Origin: Verrucomicrobiales bacterium
GTDB lineage: Bacteria > Verrucomicrobiota > Verrucomicrobiia > Limisphaerales > JAYPXF01
Assembly: GCA_002715965.1 (NCBI GenBank)
Contig: PBAL01000060.1
Location: forward strand, 1-60,988
Direction of reading: 5' to 3'
Length of the DNA stretch: 60,988 bases
Position numbers and translations under genes: made by a program. The notes beneath the pieces are model-generated. The model was not told the origin of the DNA and ran no database searches. It saw only the letters and a list, made by a program, of their open reading frames with translations. This document shows positions 59,851-60,988 of this stretch, one piece after another (the first letter of the stretch is position 1; the number at the start of each line of letters is the position of its first letter).

Positions 59851-60988
59851 ATGCTCTCCACGGACATCAAGTCAGTGCATTTTACCGGGATCTGCGGGAC
59901 CGCCATGGCGTCGGCGGCCGCTGCGATGAAGGAGCGTGGGTTTGTCATCACGGGTTCGGACCAAAACGTCTATCCGCCGATGTCGACCTTCCTCGAGCAA
60001 CAGGGAATCGAGGTGATGTCCGGCTATCGCGCCGAAAACGTGGCTCACAATCCCGATCTGGTGGTGATCGGCAATGCAATCTCTCGCGGGAACGAAGAAG
60101 CGGAAGAAGTCCTCGACCAGAGAATGCGTTACTGTTCGATGGCCGAGCTGTTGAAGGAGTTTTTCATCCGCGGCAAACGTTCACTCGTCGTTGCCGGCAC
60201 ACACGGAAAGACCACCACGACTTCCCTGCTTGCGTGGGTCTTCGAGCACAACGGCCACTCGCCCAGTTTTCTCATCGGCGGGATTCCCGGCAACCTAGGC
60301 CAGGGCGCGCGCTTTAATGACAGCGACTGGTTCATCATCGAGGGCGACGAATACGACACGGCCTTCTTCGACAAGCGCAGCAAGTTCGTTCACTACCTGC
60401 CCGAGGTCTGTATCCTGAACAACCTCGAGTTCGACCACGCGGACATCTTCGAAAACCTAGCGGCAATTCAGAAATCCTTCAGTCACCTGATTCGACTCGT
60501 CCCGCGAAACGGTTTGCTGCTCGCCAATGGCGATGAGCCCAATCTGGCTCCCCTCATCGAGAACGCACCCTGTCCGGTCAGTCGTTTTGGAATCGGCGAA
60601 GGAAACGACCTTCGCGCCGGCCAGCTGGAACTGCGCGCGGACGACAGTTCATTCGAGTTGGGAGGCGAACACTACACCGTGCCGATGGTCGGAGAACTCA
60701 ACGTCCGCAACGCCCTCGCCGTCGCAGCTTGTGCCCGTCATTGCGGCCTGACGCGAGAGCAAATCCAGTCTGCGTTCGACTCGTTCGTCGGGATCAAGCG
60801 ACGCATGGATATCCGGGGTGAATCCGGAGGGATCACCGTAATTGATGACTTCGGCCATCACCCGACAGCGATTCGCGAGACCTTGAAGGCGCTTCGCATC
60901 AAGTATGGCGGGCGGAAGATCCACGCGGTGTTCGAACCGCGTTCGAACACCACCCGGCGCAATATCTTTCAACAAGATCTGGTGGACG
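59851..60988 (+). CDS. mpl: UDP-N-acetylmuramate:tripeptide ligase, N-terminal part (cut by window edge)
   Basis: The frame runs from ATG to the window end without a stop (379 codons visible of about 450). It reads VHFTGICGTAMASAAAAMKERGF and TGSDQNVYPPMSTFLEQQGI (Mur ligase N-domain), RSLVVAGTHGKTTTTSLLAWVFE (ATP loop), FIIEGDEYDTAFFDKRSKFVHY and LNNLEFDHADIF (magnesium site), then IDDFGHHPTAIRETLKAL and FEPRSNTTRRN of the C-domain. The GDEYDTAFFDKRSKF text is specific to Mpl, which recycles murein tripeptide, rather than MurC. Confidence 0.9.
   Translation, partial: MLSTDIKSVHFTGICGTAMASAAAAMKERGFVITGSDQNVYPPMSTFLEQQGIEVMSGYRAENVAHNPDLVVIGNAISRGNEEAEEVLDQRMRYCSMAELLKEFFIRGKRSLVVAGTHGKTTTTSLLAWVFEHNGHSPSFLIGGIPGNLGQGARFNDSDWFIIEGDEYDTAFFDKRSKFVHYLPEVCILNNLEFDHADIFENLAAIQKSFSHLIRLVPRNGLLLANGDEPNLAPLIENAPCPVSRFGIGEGNDLRAGQLELRADDSSFELGGEHYTVPMVGELNVRNALAVAACARHCGLTREQIQSAFDSFVGIKRRMDIRGESGGITVIDDFGHHPTAIRETLKALRIKYGGRKIHAVFEPRSNTTRRNIFQQDLVD

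Noticed and set aside
59851..60988. MurC instead of Mpl
   Set aside because: The text GDEYDTAFFDKRSKF and the overall N-domain pattern are of the Mpl type.

Overview
The window looks like chromosome of a heterotrophic Verrucomicrobiota bacterium, probably near the Pedosphaera/Limisphaera lineages. The call rests on gene content: a PSD1/DUF1549-DUF1553 cytochrome-like protein coupled to a DUF1501 protein, a secreted sulfatase, PQQ-type beta-propellers opening with a WPGWRGP signature, a DUF6807 protein, an SSS symporter with a DUF3311 partner, an IPT/TIG-repeat protein ending in YRLRSP, a remnant of a PVC-type protein with a cupredoxin tail, and Asn/Thr-rich linkers. GC is moderately high (roughly high fifties by eye). 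No rRNA, tRNA or CRISPR array was seen.

Layout. 0-9 kb: end of an exported protein, a beta-propeller protein, dUTPase, a zinc-ribbon protein, a broken amino-acid decarboxylase, leuC, and the DUF1501/PSD1 pair. 9-15.6 kb: a translationally coupled VWA protein-histidine kinase-response regulator operon, then an SSS transporter with DUF3311 and an RbsD/FucU protein. 15.8-20.3 kb: relics of a polysaccharide deacetylase and a GT4 glycosyltransferase, a large IPT/TIG-repeat exported protein and a kinase relic. 20.7-26 kb: a reductive pyrimidine catabolism cluster in which only the aminotransferase and the semialdehyde dehydrogenase are intact. 26-35.5 kb: glutaredoxin-like protein, YfhO relic, leuB, altronate dehydratase-type enzyme, DUF6807, phosphodiesterase, aldo-keto reductase, two small membrane proteins and a DUF5069 protein. 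35.7-41.2 kb: a LigB/AMMECR1/radical-SAM (AmmeMemoRadiSam) cassette, hemerythrin, VOC, DUF456 and HupE proteins. 41.3-47.7 kb: a sensor relic joined to a transposase remnant, an esterase, a cupredoxin-tail relic, MidA-like methyltransferase and a gutted pilT. 48-61 kb: MFS transporter, dnaG, type IV pilin genes, FKBP, ankyrin protein, tyrA coupled to a sulfatase, phosphoglucomutase, a YjbQ protein and the start of mpl.

The most striking property is a series of about a dozen genes that have lost internal stretches and are joined end to end, often in frame, while neighbouring genes are perfect. They include nearly every enzyme of uracil breakdown (permease, PreT/PreA, dihydropyrimidinase, beta-ureidopropionase), PilT, a second pilin, a decarboxylase, a deacetylase/glycosyltransferase and a PAS sensor. 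Three nonsense codons and several one-base frameshifts sit in the same genes. This is either real genome erosion by deletion or an assembly that collapsed segments; the sequence alone cannot separate the two.

Two or three families of short dispersed intergenic elements were found: a ~110-nt element at 9.1 and 20.4 kb, a GGAGGAC...GTCC hairpin at 26.6 and 47.9 kb, and a 38-nt repeat at 34.7 and 54.0 kb, one copy of which is paired with a 17-bp inverted repeat. These are the best candidates for undescribed genome structure; the VWA-kinase-regulator operon is the best candidate for an undescribed protein system.
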